From: Bradyrhizobium sp. PSBB068
Lineage (GTDB): Bacteria; Pseudomonadota; Alphaproteobacteria; Rhizobiales; Xanthobacteraceae
Direction of reading: 5' to 3'
DNA length: 64,000 nucleotides
NCBI GenBank assembly: GCA_016839165.1
Contig: CP069300.1
Coordinates: forward strand, 1 to 64,000
The translations under genes were made by a program, and so were the position numbers. This document shows, in pieces, positions 36,190 to 45,238 of this stretch. Positions within the stretch are counted from its first letter, which is position 1. Every line of letters starts with the position of its first letter. Below the pieces are notes generated by a model. The model saw nothing but the letters and a program-made list of their open reading frames with translations. It ran no database searches and had not been told where the DNA came from.

Positions 36190-36314
36190 TAGGGGGCGGA
36201 AACTACAAAATTTCGCCGGGCGGTCCTATCCGCGAGAGGAGGGTTTTCCACCCTGTTCACGGTGCCTTTATGACGGCCCTCACGGTAATGCGTGCGGGGC
36301 GCGCAGCCGCGTCA

Positions 36315-36343
36315 ATTGACCTGCCGCGGGCGCGCTCCTAAAA
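36315..36343 (+). promoter_or_regulatory. Possible sigma-70-type promoter of pcaF
   Basis: TTGACC at 36315-36320 and TAAAAC at 36338-36343 with a 17-base spacer, about 58 bases before the pcaF ATG at 36402. This fits the housekeeping consensus loosely. It is inferred from pattern only. Confidence 0.35.
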
Positions 36344-36401
36344 CCCATCTCAAGTTCCAGCCGACCCAGCGCCTAAGTCGCGGCATTCAGGGAGAGATTC
36401 A

Positions 36402-37610
<1,209 letters not shown>

Positions 37611-37620
37611 TCCAATGGCT

Positions 37621-37646
37621 TGGAAAGGCTGAAAACAGCCCTTCCA
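37621..37646 (+). terminator. Hairpin after pcaF
   Basis: TGGAAAGGCTG and CAGCCCTTCCA pair in an 11-base stem with one mismatch around AAAA, starting 11 bases after the pcaF stop. No long T-run follows, so it may be a weak or Rho-assisted terminator or a processing site. Confidence 0.45.
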
Positions 37647-37662
37647 CAATTTGGTTATGCAT

Positions 37663-37668
37663 TATAAT
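37663..37668 (+). promoter_or_regulatory. Perfect -10 hexamer upstream of pcaH
   Basis: TATAAT at 37663-37668, 48 bases before the pcaH start, is a consensus -10 box in GC-rich DNA. No good -35 box lies 16-18 bases upstream, which would fit an activator-dependent promoter such as one driven by PcaQ, a LysR regulator not present in the window. Confidence 0.35.
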
Positions 37669-37715
37669 GATCTGAAGTGAGCCCGCCGGGCGCGTGGGCC
37701 GCGGAGGAATTCGCC

Positions 37716-38417
37716 ATGACCCTGTTGTATCCGCTGCAATCGCTTGCGGCTCATCCGGCGCGGCTGTCGCCGGCCTATCGCTCCACTGTCAAGCGCTCGC
37801 CGCAGAAGCCGCTGATCCCGATGCGGCATACGCTCTCGGAATTGACCGGGCCGGTCTACGGTCATGAGACGGTGCGCGCGAACGACAATGATCTCACTAT
37901 CCAGGCCAAGGGCGAGCCGCTCGGCGAGCGCATCATCGTGCACGGCCACGTGCTCGACGAGGACGGCCGCGGCGTGCCGAACACGCTGGTCGAGCTGTGG
38001 CAGGCCAATGCCTGCGGCCGCTACATCCATGTCGTCGACCAGCATCCGGCGCCGCTCGACCCGAACTTCACCGGCGCGGGCCGGACGCAGAGCGACGACA
38101 AGGGCTACTACAAGTTCATTACCATCAAGCCGGGCGCCTATCCGTGGGGCAACCACCACAATGCGTGGCGGCCGGCGCATATCCACTTCTCGGTGTTCGG
38201 ACATTCCTTCATCTCGCGTCTGGTGACGCAGATGTATTTCCCCGGCGATCCCTTGTTTCCGTTCGACCCGATCTTCAACTCGGTGACCGATGAGAAGGCG
38301 CGGGCGCGGATGATCTCGTCGTTCGATCTCGACAACACCAAGCCGGAATGGGCGCTGTGCTATCGCTTCGATATCGTGCTGCGCGGGCGCAACGCCACGC
38401 CGATGGAGACCAAGTAA
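37716..38417 (+). CDS. pcaH: Protocatechuate 3,4-dioxygenase beta subunit
   Basis: A 233-residue iron(III)-binding subunit of the intradiol dioxygenase that opens the protocatechuate ring to beta-carboxymuconate. The four ligands are visible as two tyrosines (in KGYYKFITIKPGAYPWG) and two histidines (in RPAHIHFSVFG). The earlier VLDEDGRGVPNTLVELWQA block is typical. GCGGAGGAATTCGCC precedes the ATG. Its TAA is immediately followed by the GTG of pcaG. Confidence 0.96.
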   Translation: MTLLYPLQSLAAHPARLSPAYRSTVKRSPQKPLIPMRHTLSELTGPVYGHETVRANDNDLTIQAKGEPLGERIIVHGHVLDEDGRGVPNTLVELWQANACGRYIHVVDQHPAPLDPNFTGAGRTQSDDKGYYKFITIKPGAYPWGNHHNAWRPAHIHFSVFGHSFISRLVTQMYFPGDPLFPFDPIFNSVTDEKARARMISSFDLDNTKPEWALCYRFDIVLRGRNATPMETK

Positions 38418-39014
38418 GTGTCGAACCAGCGTCCTGATGGAATCACGCCCTCGCAGACCGTCGGCCCCTATTTCAAATACGGCCTGACGCCGAACGGGGA
38501 ATACGAGTGGAACGACGCCTTCAGCAACAATCTGCTGACGCCTGATACATCCGGCGAGCGCATCCGTGTCGAGGGCAAGGTCTATGACGGCGACGGCGCC
38601 GTGATCCCCGATTGCATGTTGGAGATCTGGCAGGCCGATAGCCAAGGCCGCTTCTCCGATCCGCAGGACACGCGCGCGCTGCCGAATTCCTCGTTCAAGG
38701 GCTTCGGCCGCGTCGGCACCGACAAGGGCGGCGGCTTTGCCTTCGACACCATCAAGCCGGGCGTGGTGCCGGATGCCGACGGCAAGCCGCAGGCGCCGCA
38801 CATCGTGCTCGCGGTATTCGCGCGCGGCATGCTGCTGCATCTCTACACGCGGATCTATTTCGACGGCGAGGCGGCCAACGCTAGCGATTCCGTGCTGGCG
38901 TTGGTGCCGGCCGATCGCCGCGCCACCCTGATCGCGAAGAAGACGGGCGGCAACGTCTATACGTTCGACGTCCATCTCCAGGGCGACAACGAGACGGTGT
39001 TCTTCGACGTTTAG
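38418..39014 (+). CDS. pcaG: Protocatechuate 3,4-dioxygenase alpha subunit
   Basis: A 198-residue partner subunit, which lacks the iron ligands but helps shape the active site. GITPSQTVGPYFKYGLTP at the N-terminus and YDGDGAVIPDCMLEIWQADS are characteristic. It starts with GTG on the base after the pcaH stop, so translation is coupled. No pcaD, pcaC, pcaB or pcaQ gene follows in this window. Confidence 0.95.
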   Translation: MSNQRPDGITPSQTVGPYFKYGLTPNGEYEWNDAFSNNLLTPDTSGERIRVEGKVYDGDGAVIPDCMLEIWQADSQGRFSDPQDTRALPNSSFKGFGRVGTDKGGGFAFDTIKPGVVPDADGKPQAPHIVLAVFARGMLLHLYTRIYFDGEAANASDSVLALVPADRRATLIAKKTGGNVYTFDVHLQGDNETVFFDV

Positions 39015-39102
39015 CCGCCGCGTAAATCCAGCATTGAAATGACGACCGAAATCCGCCGCGCGCCTCCGCCGCGGCGGATTTCGCTTGACTATGCGTGATC
39101 AT

Positions 39103-39126
39103 TTATATAACAAGTAAGTTATATAA
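39103..39126. promoter_or_regulatory. Exact palindromic operator before the ArsR-family gene
   Basis: TTATATAAC (39103-39111) and its exact reverse complement GTTATATAA (39118-39126) flank a six-base spacer, ending 17 bases before the start at 39144. TTGACT at 39085-39090 could be the -35 box, which would place the palindrome over the -10 and transcription start. This is a strong candidate autorepression site for the ArsR-family regulator. Confidence 0.6.
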
Positions 39127-39143
39127 CTAATCTGAGATCGATC

Positions 39144-39467
39144 ATGGCCAACCTCGATGCCGCCTTCTCCGCGCTCGCCGACCCGACCCGCCGGGCGATT
39201 CTGGCGCGTCTCGCTTTGGGCGAAGCGACCGTCATGGAACTGGTCGAGCCGTTCGAGCTGACCCAGCCCGCGATCTCCCGCCACCTCAAGGTGCTCGAGG
39301 GCGCCGGCCTGATCGTGCGGCGGGCCGAAGGCACCAAGCGGCCGTGCCGGCTGGCGCCATCAGCGGTTGCCGAGATCGATCAATGGCTCGGCATGCTGCG
39401 CCGCGCGCTGGAAACCAATTACGACCGGCTGGACGGAGTGCTGGCCGCCATGAAGCCCGAGACGTGA
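39144..39467 (+). CDS. ArsR/SmtB-like winged helix transcriptional regulator
   Basis: A 107-residue regulator starting MANLDAAFSALADPTRRAIL, with the LADPTRRAIL signature and the winged helix recognition region LTQPAISRHLKVLEGAGLIV. No cysteine metal-binding pattern of ArsR is present, so it is probably of the metal-independent subgroup that pairs with SRPBCC genes. The next gene follows after ten bases. It likely represses its own operon through the palindrome at 39103-39126. Confidence 0.9.
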   Translation: MANLDAAFSALADPTRRAILARLALGEATVMELVEPFELTQPAISRHLKVLEGAGLIVRRAEGTKRPCRLAPSAVAEIDQWLGMLRRALETNYDRLDGVLAAMKPET

Positions 39468-39477
39468 AAGGTGCCCT

Positions 39478-39942
39478 ATGAGCAAGTTGACGCTGAAGAC
39501 CGAAGGCGACCGCCATATCGTCGTGACCCGGCGCTTCGTCGCGCCGCCCGAGGCGGTGTATCGCGCGCATACCGAGCCGGAGCTGTTGCAGAAGTGGCTG
39601 CTCGGTCCGGAAGGCTGGACCATGCCGGTCTGCGTCAGCGAGCTCAGGCCCGGCGGCAAGATCCGCTACGAGTGGACCGACGGCAAGGGCGGCGGATTCC
39701 ATCTCACCGGCGAATATCTCGAACTCGAGCCGTTCAGCCGCATCGTGCATGTCGAGCGCATGCACCTGCCGGATCCGACACCCGACAATCATGTCGAGAC
39801 ACGGTTTGCGCCCGACGGTGAGGGCACCGTGATGACCATGCGGATGACGCTGCCGGATGCCGAGACACGCGCGGCGATGCTCGCGACCGGCATGGAGCAC
39901 GGCATGGAAGACAGCTATGCTCGGCTCGACCGCATGAGCTGA
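39478..39942 (+). CDS. SRPBCC (AHSA1-like) domain protein
   Basis: A 154-residue protein with the Activator-of-Hsp90 homologue 1-like SRPBCC fold. ITRRFVAPPEAVYRAHTEPE-type residues (VVTRRFVAPPEAVYRAHTEP) open it, and LLQKWLLGPEGWTMPVC and GGKIRYEWTDGKGGGFHLTG follow. Pairs of an ArsR-like regulator with an AHSA1-like protein are very common in bacteria; ligand and role are unknown. Confidence 0.88.
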   Translation: MSKLTLKTEGDRHIVVTRRFVAPPEAVYRAHTEPELLQKWLLGPEGWTMPVCVSELRPGGKIRYEWTDGKGGGFHLTGEYLELEPFSRIVHVERMHLPDPTPDNHVETRFAPDGEGTVMTMRMTLPDAETRAAMLATGMEHGMEDSYARLDRMS

Positions 39943-39963
39943 GCACTGCCGACGTGAGGGACA

Positions 39964-40821
39964 ATGCGCGATCGTTTCCTGACCGGTCTGATCGGGTACC
40001 CGATCGCGCATTCGGCGGCGCCTGCGATGCACGAGCAGGCCGCCGCCGCGCTCGGCGTCCGTTGCCACTATCAGCTCATCGAAGTGAAGGGCGCCGGGCA
40101 TGACGATCTGCGCGCGATGCTCGACGGCATCAAGCGGCTCGGCTTTGCCGGCGTCAATGTCACTTTTCCCTACAAGGAAGCGGTGATCGACCTGCTCGAT
40201 GACCTCGCGCCGGATGCGCGCGCGATCGGCGCGGTCAACGCCATCGTCGCCGATGGCGCACGTCTGGTCGGGTACAACACTGATGCATCAGGTTTCGTGC
40301 GCGCGATTGCACCGCTGCTTACCACCGTACCGCGCGGCCCGATCGCGCTGATCGGTGCCGGCGGCGTCGGCAAGGCCATCGCCTTTGCGCTGGCCATCCT
40401 CGGCGTCGGCGAACTGCGCATCTTCGACAGTGATGGGGCCAAGGTCGCGCGACTGGCCGGCCAGTTGGCCGGCCGTCATGCGGCTCGTGGCGTCGCCAGC
40501 GTCGAGGCAGCGCTCGATGGCGCGACTGGCGTCGTCAATGCTACGCCGGTCGGCATGCTGCCGAGCCGCGACACGCCGGTACCGGACGCGCTACTGCATC
40601 CGTCGATGTGGGTTGCCGACGCCGTCTACACGCCGCTCTGGACACCGCTATTGTTGGCGGCCAAGGCCAAGCGTGCCAAAGTCCTGACCGGGCGCGATCT
40701 CGCGATCTACGCCGCGGCGGACGCATTCGAATTGTTCACGAGCATGATGCCTTCGACGGACGTCATGGCAAATGCGTTCGACGCCGTGATGGCTGCGCGC
40801 TACGCGCCGCCGGCCACCTGA
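39964..40821 (+). CDS. Shikimate dehydrogenase family protein (possibly quinate/shikimate dehydrogenase)
   Basis: A 285-residue AroE-fold enzyme. The catalytic Lys71 is in NVTFPYKEA and the NAD(P) site in IGAGGVGKAIAFALA. GYNTDASGF contains the substrate-binding Asp. The N-terminal carboxylate-binding motif, usually HSKSP, reads HSAAP: the second serine is Ala19. NVTFPYK and AMHE near residue 21 recall quinate/shikimate dehydrogenases rather than biosynthetic AroE (from memory). Its location after pcaHG suggests a catabolic role. It overlaps the end of the convergent LysR gene by 22 bases. Confidence 0.85.
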   Translation: MRDRFLTGLIGYPIAHSAAPAMHEQAAAALGVRCHYQLIEVKGAGHDDLRAMLDGIKRLGFAGVNVTFPYKEAVIDLLDDLAPDARAIGAVNAIVADGARLVGYNTDASGFVRAIAPLLTTVPRGPIALIGAGGVGKAIAFALAILGVGELRIFDSDGAKVARLAGQLAGRHAARGVASVEAALDGATGVVNATPVGMLPSRDTPVPDALLHPSMWVADAVYTPLWTPLLLAAKAKRAKVLTGRDLAIYAAADAFELFTSMMPSTDVMANAFDAVMAARYAPPAT

Positions 40822-41708
40822 AACGCCGCCATCCGCTTCGAGATGGCGTCAAGGAACAGCCTAACCCGTGTCGGCATCTGGCGTCCCTGCGCGAACAATG
40901 CACAGACTGGCGCGGGATCGCTGCGCCATTCCGGCAGTACCTGCACCAGGCGGCCAGACGCGAGATCGGGCGCAACGTCGACCCAGCTCTTCATGATCAG
41001 GCCGGCGCCATCGACCGCCCAGTCATGCGCGACCTCGCCGTTGTCGCAGCGCAGTCGCGACGACACCTCGATTTCGGCGGCGCGGCCGTCGCTGTGCACC
41101 AGTCGCCAACGCGCCTGCGCACCTCTGTTGTAGAGCAGGCAATCATGCTGCGTGAGATCCTCGGGCGAGGCTGGCGTGCCGTGGCGCATGACATACGCCG
41201 GTGAAGCCGCGATGATGCGGTGATTGTCGATCAGCTTGCGCATGATCAAGTCTGAGTCACGGGGCATGCCGATGCGGATCAAGACGTCGATGCGCTCGTC
41301 GATCAGCTCGACGAGGCGGTCGGTGAGCATGAGCTCGACCGACATCTTCGGATGGGCCAGCGCGAGATCGCGGCAGACCGGGCTGACATGAGCGCGGCCG
41401 AGCGCGACCGTTGCGCTGACCCGTAGCACGCCCTGCGGCTCGACGCGGCCATGCGTCAGCGAGGCCTCCGCTTCATCGACCTCGGCGAGGATGCGCTGTG
41501 CCCGGTCGAACAGCCTTTGTCCCTCCTCGGTCAGCGCGAGGTGACGCGTGCTGCGGACGATCAGGCTGGTGTCGGTACGCCTTTCCAGCGTCGCGAGCCG
41601 TTTGCTGACAACGCTGAGCGAGATGCCCATCTCGCGCCCGGCGGCGGACAGGCTGCCGGCGGCAACGATCTTGGCGAAGGTTCGGAGCTCGGTAATGTCG
41701 TCCAGCAC
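40800..41708 (-). CDS. LysR family transcriptional regulator
   Basis: A 302-residue regulator beginning with GTG at 41708 (MLDDITELRTFAKIVAAGSL), the typical start of the CrgA/DmlR-like LysR branch; a TTG at 41762 is in frame but would add 18 non-typical residues. The helix-turn-helix is at about residues 17-37 (AAGREMGISLSVVSKRLATLE). The effector domain is intact. It is divergent from the deacetylase gene at 41808 and convergent with the dehydrogenase, overlapping its tail by 22 bases. The target is probably the divergent 41.8-45 kb run. Confidence 0.88.
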   Translation of the reverse strand: MLDDITELRTFAKIVAAGSLSAAGREMGISLSVVSKRLATLERRTDTSLIVRSTRHLALTEEGQRLFDRAQRILAEVDEAEASLTHGRVEPQGVLRVSATVALGRAHVSPVCRDLALAHPKMSVELMLTDRLVELIDERIDVLIRIGMPRDSDLIMRKLIDNHRIIAASPAYVMRHGTPASPEDLTQHDCLLYNRGAQARWRLVHSDGRAAEIEVSSRLRCDNGEVAHDWAVDGAGLIMKSWVDVAPDLASGRLVQVLPEWRSDPAPVCALFAQGRQMPTRVRLFLDAISKRMAAFQVAGGA

Positions 41709-41807
41709 CGATTGTTTCCAATAAGTAGATAATATCTCCAATATCAGCAGGATAATACTCAAATCGGAAAGAGGCTAGTAGGATTTCCATCAACAAGGAG
41801 ATCAGCC

Positions 41808-42836
41808 ATGACCCACGCTTCCTCCACCCATCTGAGCCGCCGCGAGACCCTCCAGGCCGTCACCGCAGCCGGAGCCCTCGCGGCCGCGGGGCTCGGTGCC
41901 ACAAGCCAGCGCGCCAACGCCGCCTCCGATACCGAGACCTCGTCCAACACAGGCGGTTTCTGGCCCAACGGCGCGCGCCTTGCGGTGAGCCTGTCGCTGA
42001 TGTTCGAGGGGGGCGGTCAGCCGATCTCGGGCGCAGGCGGCGTCATTCCCGATCCAATCGAGAAAGGCGTTCCCGATCTGCCAACCAACGCGTTCTTCGC
42101 CTACGGCCACTATGAGGGCATCCCGCGCCTGCTCGATCTGATGGACAAGCACGGCATCAAGCTGTCGTCCTTCATGATCGGCAAGGCAGTCGAGACCTCG
42201 CCCGAGATCGCCCGGGAGATCGTGCGTCGCGGTCATGAGGCGGCTGCCCATGGCCGGGTCTGGAGCAACTCGTATCAGCTGCCGAAGGATCAGGAAAAGC
42301 GCTTCATCGCCGACAGCGTCGAGACGATCCAGAAGATCACGGGACAAACGCCGATCGGCTGGAACGCGTATTGGATGCGCAACTCCGTGCACATCCTGGA
42401 GACGTTGCAGGATCTCGGCTTCCTCTATCACATCGACGAGCCGAGCCATGACGAATCCTTCATCGTGCCGGTGCGCGGCAAGGATTTCGTCACCGTGCCC
42501 TACACGATGCACATGAACGACATCGTCTCCTTCCCGTTCCAGGGATGGAATCCGGCCGCTTATGAGCAGGCGCTGAAGGACGAGTTCGACCAGCTGTATG
42601 AGGAGGGCGCGAAGCGCCGGCGGATGATGGTGATCAGCCTGCACGATCGTATCTCCGGCCACGCCGGCCGTGCGCGGGTGCTCGATCGCTTCCTGTCCTA
42701 CGCCAAGAGCAAGGGCGACGTCTGGTTCGCACGCAAGGACGAGATCGCCCGTTATGCGCTCGCCAATCGCGCCAATACGCCGGTGATCCAGCGCGGCGCG
42801 CCCGGCGTGACCGGTCTGCCCGGACCGACGGCCTGA
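41808..42836 (+). CDS. Tat-exported polysaccharide deacetylase family protein (PuuE-like)
   Basis: A 342-residue protein with a twin-arginine signal (SRRETLQAVTAAGAL, cleavage near QRANA). The NodB-homology domain contains EGGG near the start, HGIKLSSFMIGKAVE and RRGHEAAAHG (the GHExxxHG motif), matching PuuE/HpPgdA-like members rather than NodB. These include allantoinases, peptidoglycan deacetylases and metal-free members; which activity applies is unclear. AAGGAG lies before the ATG. It heads a likely operon with a VOC gene, a SnoaL-like gene and a Gfo/Idh oxidoreductase. Confidence 0.82.
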   Translation: MTHASSTHLSRRETLQAVTAAGALAAAGLGATSQRANAASDTETSSNTGGFWPNGARLAVSLSLMFEGGGQPISGAGGVIPDPIEKGVPDLPTNAFFAYGHYEGIPRLLDLMDKHGIKLSSFMIGKAVETSPEIAREIVRRGHEAAAHGRVWSNSYQLPKDQEKRFIADSVETIQKITGQTPIGWNAYWMRNSVHILETLQDLGFLYHIDEPSHDESFIVPVRGKDFVTVPYTMHMNDIVSFPFQGWNPAAYEQALKDEFDQLYEEGAKRRRMMVISLHDRISGHAGRARVLDRFLSYAKSKGDVWFARKDEIARYALANRANTPVIQRGAPGVTGLPGPTA

Positions 42837-42851
42837 TCGCGGGAGGCATCG

Positions 42852-43241
42852 ATGCTCGACCACGTCACCCTGCGTACCAAGGATCTGGAAGGCACCCGTG
42901 CCTTCCTCGAAAATCTGCTGGACGTGAAGCCGGGCTATCGCCCCGGCTTCGCCTTCCCCGGCTACTGGCTTTATGCCGACGGCGAGCCGGTGGTGCATCT
43001 GGTCCCGGGTGAGGGCACCCGCAACGATCCACGCGGCGAAACCATCGACCATGTCGGCTTCCGCCTCGAAGGCTATGAGGCCTATCGTCACAAGATCGAG
43101 GCACTCGCCATTCCCTATTCCACCATGGAGCTGCCGGAGCTCGGCGAGCGCCGGTTGTTCGTCCGCACGCCGACGGGCATCCTGCTCGAACTGGTGTTTC
43201 GCGAGCGCGAGGCCGCAACGAGGAGCAAAAACAATGCGTGA
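42852..43241 (+). CDS. VOC family protein (glyoxalase/dioxygenase fold)
   Basis: A 129-residue single-domain vicinal oxygen chelate protein. MLDHVTLRTKDLEGTRAFLE is the usual first strand with the metal His4, DHVGFRLEG gives the second metal His, and the late PTGILLELVF the metal Glu. It is probably a lyase or isomerase, substrate unknown. It lies 15 bases after the deacetylase gene and its end overlaps the next gene by eight bases. Confidence 0.87.
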   Translation: MLDHVTLRTKDLEGTRAFLENLLDVKPGYRPGFAFPGYWLYADGEPVVHLVPGEGTRNDPRGETIDHVGFRLEGYEAYRHKIEALAIPYSTMELPELGERRLFVRTPTGILLELVFREREAATRSKNNA

Positions 43242-43767
43242 TGTTCTGGCCGCCACAGCGATTGCAATGGGCGTGCTGCTCGCGGCGCCAGCACGTGCGG
43301 CCGAGGTGACGATCGACGACCTCGTCGTCGCGACCGCGGTTCCAGCGGCCGAGCGCGATGCCACTGTCGCCGTCGCGAAGGCGTTCTACCAGTTCTGGAA
43401 TAGCGGCGACGAGGCTGTGCTCAAGGCCGCGATATCCGATAACTTCATCGATCACACCCTGCCGGCCGGCCGCCCGCAGGGGCCACAAGGCCCGGCTTTT
43501 GCCTCGAAGAATTTTCGTTCCGCCGTGCCGGACCTCTCGGTCGAAGTGGTCAAGATGATCGTGGCCGGTGACTACGTCACCGTGCACATGCAGTTCCGCG
43601 GTCATTTCACCGGCAGCTTCGGCACGGCCAAGGGCAGCGGCCAGCCGATCGATTTCATCGCTACCGATCTGCTCAAGGTCACCGGCGGCCGTGTTACCGA
43701 CAATTGGCATATCGAGGACAACCTGACCCTGCTCTCGAAGATGGGCGTCGCCAAGCTCGCGCAATGA
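43234..43767 (+). CDS. Secreted SnoaL-like/ester cyclase family protein
   Basis: A 177-residue protein with a signal peptide (MRDVLAATAIAMGVLLAAPARA, cleavage near ARAAE) and a SnoaL-like NTF2 fold. FYQFWNSGDEAVLKAAISDN and NFIDHTLPAGRPQGPQG are typical, followed by TDNWHIEDNLTLL near the end. It overlaps the VOC gene by eight bases, so it is translationally coupled. Family members include polyketide cyclases and many proteins of unknown role. The substrate is unknown. Confidence 0.85.
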   Translation: MRDVLAATAIAMGVLLAAPARAAEVTIDDLVVATAVPAAERDATVAVAKAFYQFWNSGDEAVLKAAISDNFIDHTLPAGRPQGPQGPAFASKNFRSAVPDLSVEVVKMIVAGDYVTVHMQFRGHFTGSFGTAKGSGQPIDFIATDLLKVTGGRVTDNWHIEDNLTLLSKMGVAKLAQ

Positions 43768-43866
43768 TCGGACGGCGGTGGGCGCTTTTCTGCCGCCGCA
43801 TGCATCGACCGGCCACGCTGCTCGGCTATGATGGGTGCCATCCCGCGACCTCAGAGGCATCCTCAA

Positions 43867-45036
43867 ATGACAAAAATCAAGATCGGTCTGGCTGGCTGCG
43901 GCTTCGTCTCGGAACTGCATATGTACGCTTACCGGCGCGTCTATGGCGTCGAGGTCGAGGTAAGGGCGGTGGCGGCGCGCGGCGATCACGTCAATGCGTT
44001 CGCCCGCAAGCATCAAATTTCGAATGCCTATCGCAGCTTCGCCGAGCTGGTTGCCGACCGCGAGCTCGACGTCATCGACATCTGCACGCCGCCCAATTTG
44101 CATGCCGCGATGATTGTCGAGGCGATGCAGGCCGGCAAGCACGTGATCTGCGAAAAACCGTTCAGCGGCTATTTCGGCCGTGACGGCGACAAGGCGCCGA
44201 TCGGCAAACACGTGCCAAAGGCGCTGATGTACCAGCGCGTCATGGAGGAGATGGAGCAAACCCGCGCCGCAATCGAGCGAACTGGACGGCTCTTCATGTA
44301 TGCCGAGGACTGGATCTACGCGCCGGCGATCACCAAGACCGCGGAGATCATCCGCGCGACGGGCGACAAGATCCTGTTCATGAAGGGCGAGGAGAGCCAT
44401 TCCGGCTCGCACGCGGCGCATGCCGCGCAATGGGCGATGACCGGCGGCGGCTCGCTGATCCGGATGGGCTGCCATCCGCTATCGGCTGTGCTCTACCTCA
44501 AGCAGGTCGAGGCGAAAGCCCGCGGCGAGACCATCGATGTCGCCAGCGTCACCTGCGACGTCGGCAATGTCACAGCCTTGCTCAAGCCGGAGGAGCGCAC
44601 CTACATCAAGGCCAATCCGGTCGACGTCGAGGATTGGGGCACGCTGACCGCGACCTTCTCCGACGGCACCAAGGCGACGGTGTTCTCCGGCGACATGATC
44701 ATGGGCGGCGTGCGCAATTTGATCGAGACCTACACGTCAGGGGGCTCGCTGTTTGCAAACATCACGCCGAACACGCATCTGACGAGTTACCAGACCAGCG
44801 AGGAGAAGCTCGCGAACGTCTACATCACCGAGAAGGTCGATCGAAAGACCGGCTGGCAATATATCTGCCTCGAGGAGGAATGGACCCGCGGCTATTTGCA
44901 GGAGATCCAGGACTTCATGGAGTGCGTGGCGACCGGCCGGCAGCCGCTCGCCGATCTCGCACTGGCGTTCGAGACGACCAAGGTGAACTACGCCGGCTAT
45001 TGGGCCGCCGACGAGGGCAGGCGGGTGACGTTCTGA
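43867..45036 (+). CDS. Gfo/Idh/MocA family oxidoreductase
   Basis: A 389-residue NAD(P)-dependent oxidoreductase. The Rossmann start IKIGLAGCGFVSELHMYAYR, the DVIDICTPPNLHAAM turn, and EKP in HVICEKPFSGYF (the motif lysine) identify the family. The C-terminal domain has GGGSLIRMGCHPLSAVLYL, where the family's catalytic histidine lies. An insertion of about 20 residues follows EKPFSGYF. The substrate may be a sugar or inositol derivative. It follows the SnoaL-like gene by 99 bases on the same strand. Confidence 0.88.
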   Translation: MTKIKIGLAGCGFVSELHMYAYRRVYGVEVEVRAVAARGDHVNAFARKHQISNAYRSFAELVADRELDVIDICTPPNLHAAMIVEAMQAGKHVICEKPFSGYFGRDGDKAPIGKHVPKALMYQRVMEEMEQTRAAIERTGRLFMYAEDWIYAPAITKTAEIIRATGDKILFMKGEESHSGSHAAHAAQWAMTGGGSLIRMGCHPLSAVLYLKQVEAKARGETIDVASVTCDVGNVTALLKPEERTYIKANPVDVEDWGTLTATFSDGTKATVFSGDMIMGGVRNLIETYTSGGSLFANITPNTHLTSYQTSEEKLANVYITEKVDRKTGWQYICLEEEWTRGYLQEIQDFMECVATGRQPLADLALAFETTKVNYAGYWAADEGRRVTF

Positions 45037-45052
45037 CCGCGCGCAGTTCTTC

Positions 45053-45206
45053 CCTTCTCCCCTTGTGGGAGAAGGTGGCACGCGTAGCGCGCCGGATGAG
45101 GGGTTGCCACCGCGAGCTCAATTGTCAAAGAGTTCGCGGAGAGAAACCCCTCACCCGGCTTCGATGCTCCGCATCGAAGCCACCCTCTCCCACAAGGGGA
45201 GAGGGT
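45053..45206. repeat. Dispersed palindromic repeat, family C
   Basis: CCTTCTCCCCTTGTGGGAGA and CCCTCTCCCACAAGGGGAGA mark the ends, with GAGGGGTT and AACCCCTC inner arms. It lies between the convergent oxidoreductase and binding-protein genes. Confidence 0.85.
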
Positions 45207-45238
45207 GCACCGCCGCTGCCGCCGCAGTTCTCCAAGCA

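Noticed and set aside
41709..41762. TTG start giving the second LysR gene 18 more residues
   Set aside because: The extra residues (hydrophobic, ILLILEIL) do not belong to LysR proteins; GTG at 41708 gives the usual start.
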